Assembly (NCBI RefSeq): GCF_004348825.1 | Contig: NZ_SMJU01000008.1 | Span: forward strand, 1-64,000 | Origin: Arundinibacter roseus | Lineage (GTDB): Bacteria; Bacteroidota; Bacteroidia; Cytophagales; Spirosomataceae | Direction: 5' to 3' | DNA length: 64,000 nt | In this document: positions 61,572 to 64,000 of the stretch, piece after piece | How positions within the stretch are numbered: the stretch's first letter is position 1 | How the letters are laid out: the number at the start of each line of letters is the position of its first letter | The notes under the pieces: model-generated | What the model was told of the DNA's origin: nothing | Seen by the model: the letters and a program-made list of their open reading frames with translations, nothing else | Database searches by the model: none | Made by a program: the position numbers and the translations under genes

Positions 61572-61620
61572 AAATCCCCAACGCCTTCAAACCATTTTAT
61601 GCCACCAATATTTTAAACCT

Positions 61621-61992
61621 ATGACAACCTCTGACCAGAAACGTCTTGCCCTGAGGCCCGTCATTGCTACCGAGCCGGCGCAGAATCCGGCTGAAAAATT
61701 TCAGAACGAGGTATGGCGGCCCATTCTCAAATATCAGCACGACCGCCTCGAAGCACTTTTTCAGCAGCATATTTCAAAATATCGAATCGACCTTTCGTCT
61801 ATGCCCGAAACCGACCGGAAGCGCTACGTAGGTAAAATGTTCCAAAAGGACGTTCCGCTACGTAACCAACTGTTAGGTGTTATTTTTGGCCTGATGACTG
61901 CCGAAGAATGGCAGCTTTTTGTCACCATGGAAAAAGACCTCAGTCGTCGATTACATGATTTACTAATTCAGCGAATTCAGAGTATGCTTTAA
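61621..61992 (+). CDS. Conserved protein of unknown function
   Basis: I do not recognise this 123-aa protein. It is all-helical in appearance, with a conserved-looking WRPILKYQHDRLEALFQQHI segment and an AEEWQLFVTMEKDLSRRLHDLL segment. There is no signal peptide or membrane helix, so it is likely cytosolic. It follows the YgiC-like gene by 49 bp and may be part of the same operon, which would suggest a role linked to that ligase. Confidence 0.6.
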   Translation: MTTSDQKRLALRPVIATEPAQNPAEKFQNEVWRPILKYQHDRLEALFQQHISKYRIDLSSMPETDRKRYVGKMFQKDVPLRNQLLGVIFGLMTAEEWQLFVTMEKDLSRRLHDLLIQRIQSML

Positions 61993-62010
61993 GAGTACCC
62001 CATCTAAAAT

Positions 62011-62055
62011 TAAAAATCCCCCGTGGTGCAAATGCTGCATCACGGGGGATTTTTA
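62011..62055. terminator. Bidirectional terminator
   Basis: TAAAAATCCCCCGTG and CACGGGGGATTTTTA form a perfect 15-bp stem with a 15-base loop. Confidence 0.9.
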
Positions 62056-62082
62056 ATTGTTTATTTAATTTTAACCCAAAGG

Positions 62083-62763
62083 TTAGTCCCTTCTTCCCAT
62101 CAAAATACTGACGTAGTAGAGTAGCGTTGCCAAAGAACCAATCGCCGCTACCAGGTACGTCCGGGCGGCCCATTTCAAAGCGTCCTTAGCCATGCCGTGT
62201 TCCTGTTGGGTGACAATTCCGTTGTTTTGAATCCAGGCCAATGCCCGGTTGCTCGCATCGTATTCAACGGGTAACGTAACAAAACTAAAAATTGTGGTAG
62301 CTGCAAAAAGGGCTACTCCAATAGCCAAAGGAATTGGCGTAGAGTTAAGCAACAAAATGCCGCCCAAAATAACCCACTGCATGTAGCGTGACGAAATGGT
62401 CAGGAAAGGAACCATTTGCGACCTGAACCGAAGCCAGGTATAAGCTGTGGCATGTTGCACCGCGTGGCCGCATTCGTGCGCTGCTACCGCTGCTGCCGAT
62501 ACACTCCGGCCATGATACACATCGGGGCTGAGGTTTACGGTTTTGTCCTGCGGATTATAGTGATCCGTCAGGCGTCCTTCTACAGAAAGTACCCGCACGT
62601 CATAAATCCCGCTTTGGCGGAGCATCTTTTCGGCAATTTCCTTGCCGCTCAGGCCCACACTCAGGCCCACCTGCGAGTATTCTTCAAATTTTCTTTTGAG
62701 CCGCCACTGCACATACATGCTGACGGCCATTACCAAAATACCTATTAAATATGCACCTGCCAT
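62083..62763 (-). CDS. Membrane zinc metallopeptidase (YugP-like)
   Basis: The start at 62,763 gives a 226-aa protein with four predicted helices and an HECGH motif (AAVAAHECGHAVQHA) at about 109-120, preceded by SPDVYHGRSVSA. The DUF2268/YugP group of neutral zinc proteases has exactly this layout. The catalytic site would be at the membrane surface. The gene lies 81 bp downstream of the adenylyltransferase gene on the same strand. Confidence 0.87.
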   Translation of the reverse strand: MAGAYLIGILVMAVSMYVQWRLKRKFEEYSQVGLSVGLSGKEIAEKMLRQSGIYDVRVLSVEGRLTDHYNPQDKTVNLSPDVYHGRSVSAAAVAAHECGHAVQHATAYTWLRFRSQMVPFLTISSRYMQWVILGGILLLNSTPIPLAIGVALFAATTIFSFVTLPVEYDASNRALAWIQNNGIVTQQEHGMAKDALKWAARTYLVAAIGSLATLLYYVSILMGRRD

Positions 62764-62844
62764 TTTTTTTTCTGGTTTAATTGTTAAAAAAGGGTTTCTT
62801 TCAATACTAACGAAAAAAATGTTCAAAAGTAACGAGCCACGCTT

Positions 62845-63306
62845 TCAATAACTTTGTTTGATTTTTTCGATCAGGGAAGTTGTTGAATAACCTTTTACCA
62901 AAGGAATCGTTTTGACCTCACCTCCATTAGCTAATACAAAATCTGCACCAACGATTGTTTCCACAGAATAATCATCGCCTTTGACCAAAATGTCAGGTTT
63001 CAGCGCTTCAATCAGCTCTTTTGGCGTAGGTTCATCGAACAAAATGACAGTATCTACAAAGCTCAGCGCCGCCATCAAACGGGCGCGGGCATACTCATCA
63101 ACCACAGGCCGCAGCGGGCCTTTGAGCCGACCAACCGAAGCATCCGTGTTGAGACCCAACACGAGGCGGTCGCCATGCGCCCGGGCTTTTTCGAGATAAT
63201 CAATATGTCCCAAATGTACCAGGTCAAAACAGCCATTGGTAAATACCACGCGCTGTTGGCTACGTTGCCAGTCGGCTACCTGAAGCACAGCTTCATCGAG
63301 CCGCAT
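62845..63306 (-). CDS. rfaE2: D-glycero-beta-D-manno-heptose 1-phosphate adenylyltransferase (RfaE2/HldE C-terminal type)
   Basis: The 153-aa protein has the nucleotidyltransferase signature FTNGCFDLVHLGHIDYL with the HxGH motif and the later DILVKGDDYSVETIVG and TSLIEKI segments. It makes ADP-heptose for lipopolysaccharide core. A start at 63,330 (8 codons longer) is possible. It follows the flippase-like gene by 20-44 bp on the same strand, suggesting coupled expression. Confidence 0.9.
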   Translation of the reverse strand: MRLDEAVLQVADWQRSQQRVVFTNGCFDLVHLGHIDYLEKARAHGDRLVLGLNTDASVGRLKGPLRPVVDEYARARLMAALSFVDTVILFDEPTPKELIEALKPDILVKGDDYSVETIVGADFVLANGGEVKTIPLVKGYSTTSLIEKIKQSY

Positions 63307-63349
63307 AATCTTGCTTTCTGTTGTCAGCATATAACCTGAGTAATCAAAT

Positions 63350-64000
63350 TTAGTGAGTAACCTGCTCTTTTACAGCGGATTCCTCAGTTGATTTATTTTT
63401 AAGCAAAACAATCAAAAACGAAATAGCTCCCACCACCAGCATGAAGACCATCTGCGTACCATGCACGAATGTGGCCAGCGTAATGCCATCTTTTTGAGTC
63501 AATCCGTATAAAATCATCACATTGCCCACCAGCAAATGATACGCACCGATGCCGCCCTGCGTGGGGGCCGTCATGCCGATTGCGCCAATTACGAGCAGGG
63601 TAAGCCCGGCCAATAGGCCCAAAGAGGATGTTTCGGGAATACAGAAAAACAGCACGTAGGAAATCAGAAAATAGAAAACCCAAATCATCAACGTACTGAG
63701 AATAAACAGACCAGGGCTCCGAAGCCGCCGAATTGTCAGCAGTCCGTCGGCCATTCCTTTCAGGAAATCGACGATTTTTCCTACCAAAGCATTTTTCAAA
63801 ATCTTCTCCCGAAGCGATTCATTTTTCCATACCCACCAGGCAGCTGCGATCAGTACTAAAAAAACTACGCCAAGGATGATTAAAAGCGTGCTTGTTGACG
63901 ACGTTTCGGCGCCGGGAGTTCCTGAAAGTTTACTTCCAAAAAAATCCAGGAAAAACTGACTTAACCGATCAAATTCAAGAAAGAAATTGAGCATGATGAG
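63350..64000 (-). CDS. Flippase-like membrane protein, N-terminal part outside the window (partial)
   Basis: The visible 216-aa C-terminal part has five or six membrane helices and the TAPTQGGIGAYHLLVG segment of the LPG_synthase_TM/UPF0104 (AglD2-like) family, whose members are usually about 300-340 aa. The frame remains open through the window edge, and an ATG at 63,994 is not needed as the start. The family is linked to lipid or glycan flipping; its exact role here is unknown. Confidence 0.8.
   Translation of the reverse strand, partial: LIMLNFFLEFDRLSQFFLDFFGSKLSGTPGAETSSTSTLLIILGVVFLVLIAAAWWVWKNESLREKILKNALVGKIVDFLKGMADGLLTIRRLRSPGLFILSTLMIWVFYFLISYVLFFCIPETSSLGLLAGLTLLVIGAIGMTAPTQGGIGAYHLLVGNVMILYGLTQKDGITLATFVHGTQMVFMLVVGAISFLIVLLKNKSTEESAVKEQVTH

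Overview
The window is a stretch of a Bacteroidota chromosome, most likely Cytophagales and probably the Spirosomataceae (Dyadobacter/Runella-like). The evidence is two TonB-dependent receptors with an N-terminal carboxypeptidase-like domain, a LytS/LytTR two-component pair, two very large beta-propeller/HEAT 'PVC-type' dehydrogenase-like proteins, a GMC oxidoreductase plus a gluconate 2-dehydrogenase subunit-3 protein, a Bacteroidota-style IleS, few Shine-Dalgarno sequences and -7 boxes of the TAnnTTTG type. The genus assignment is an inference. No rRNA, tRNA or CRISPR array was seen.

Layout. 0.1-8.4 kb holds a cupin, an OmpA-family lipoprotein-like protein, a PAS protein, a minus-strand operon (nucleoside transporter, exonuclease III, pseudouridine synthase), a PQQ-type sugar dehydrogenase and an SMP-30-like propeller lipoprotein. 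8.5-16.9 kb is an AT-rich accessory block. 17-33 kb holds a propeller lipoprotein, GMC oxidoreductase, alpha/beta hydrolase, 2OG-Fe(II) oxygenase, ABM monooxygenase, a GT39-like membrane glycosyltransferase, an SDR, tandem PVC-type proteins, a Tat-exported TIM-barrel protein and a phosphoribosyltransferase. 33-45 kb holds a SNF2 helicase, a NrtR/AraR-like Nudix regulator, a TonB receptor divergent from a LytS/LytTR pair, the subunit-3 protein, an aldo/keto reductase and an M23 peptidase. 45-64 kb holds ileS, a BASS-family transporter, DUF4230, eutC-eutB, a CBM48 protein, a second TonB receptor, DoxX, an S41 peptidase, a VCBS-repeat protein, a YgiB/YgiC-like cluster, a zinc metalloprotease, a heptose-phosphate adenylyltransferase and the C-terminal part of a flippase-like membrane protein cut by the window edge.

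The most interesting region is 8,518-16,861. Four minus-strand genes (a 1445-aa Mrr-like nuclease/STAND NTPase, a 210-aa unknown, a 266-aa AbiJ/HEPN-like protein and a 485-aa Fic protein) are each separated by one of four about 136-bp imperfect palindromes. These have the organisation of integron attC sites: they are about equal in length, share a core, and carry AAC/GTT-type ends. For each gene, the bases just before its start are complementary to the bases just after its end, but differ from cassette to cassette. That is the signature expected if each gene once circularised as an integron cassette. No integrase lies in the window, so the structure is best described as a CALIN-like array of putative defence cassettes. 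It sits between two ordinary convergent metabolic genes and is flanked by diverged copies of hairpin and terminator sequences and a perfect 42-bp palindrome.

Much of the remaining sequence is concerned with periplasmic or secreted sugar oxidation (PQQ propeller, SMP-30-like, GMC/subunit 3, PVC-type proteins, TIM-barrel isomerase-like, aldo/keto reductase, esterase-like hydrolase) and with nutrient uptake through the outer membrane.
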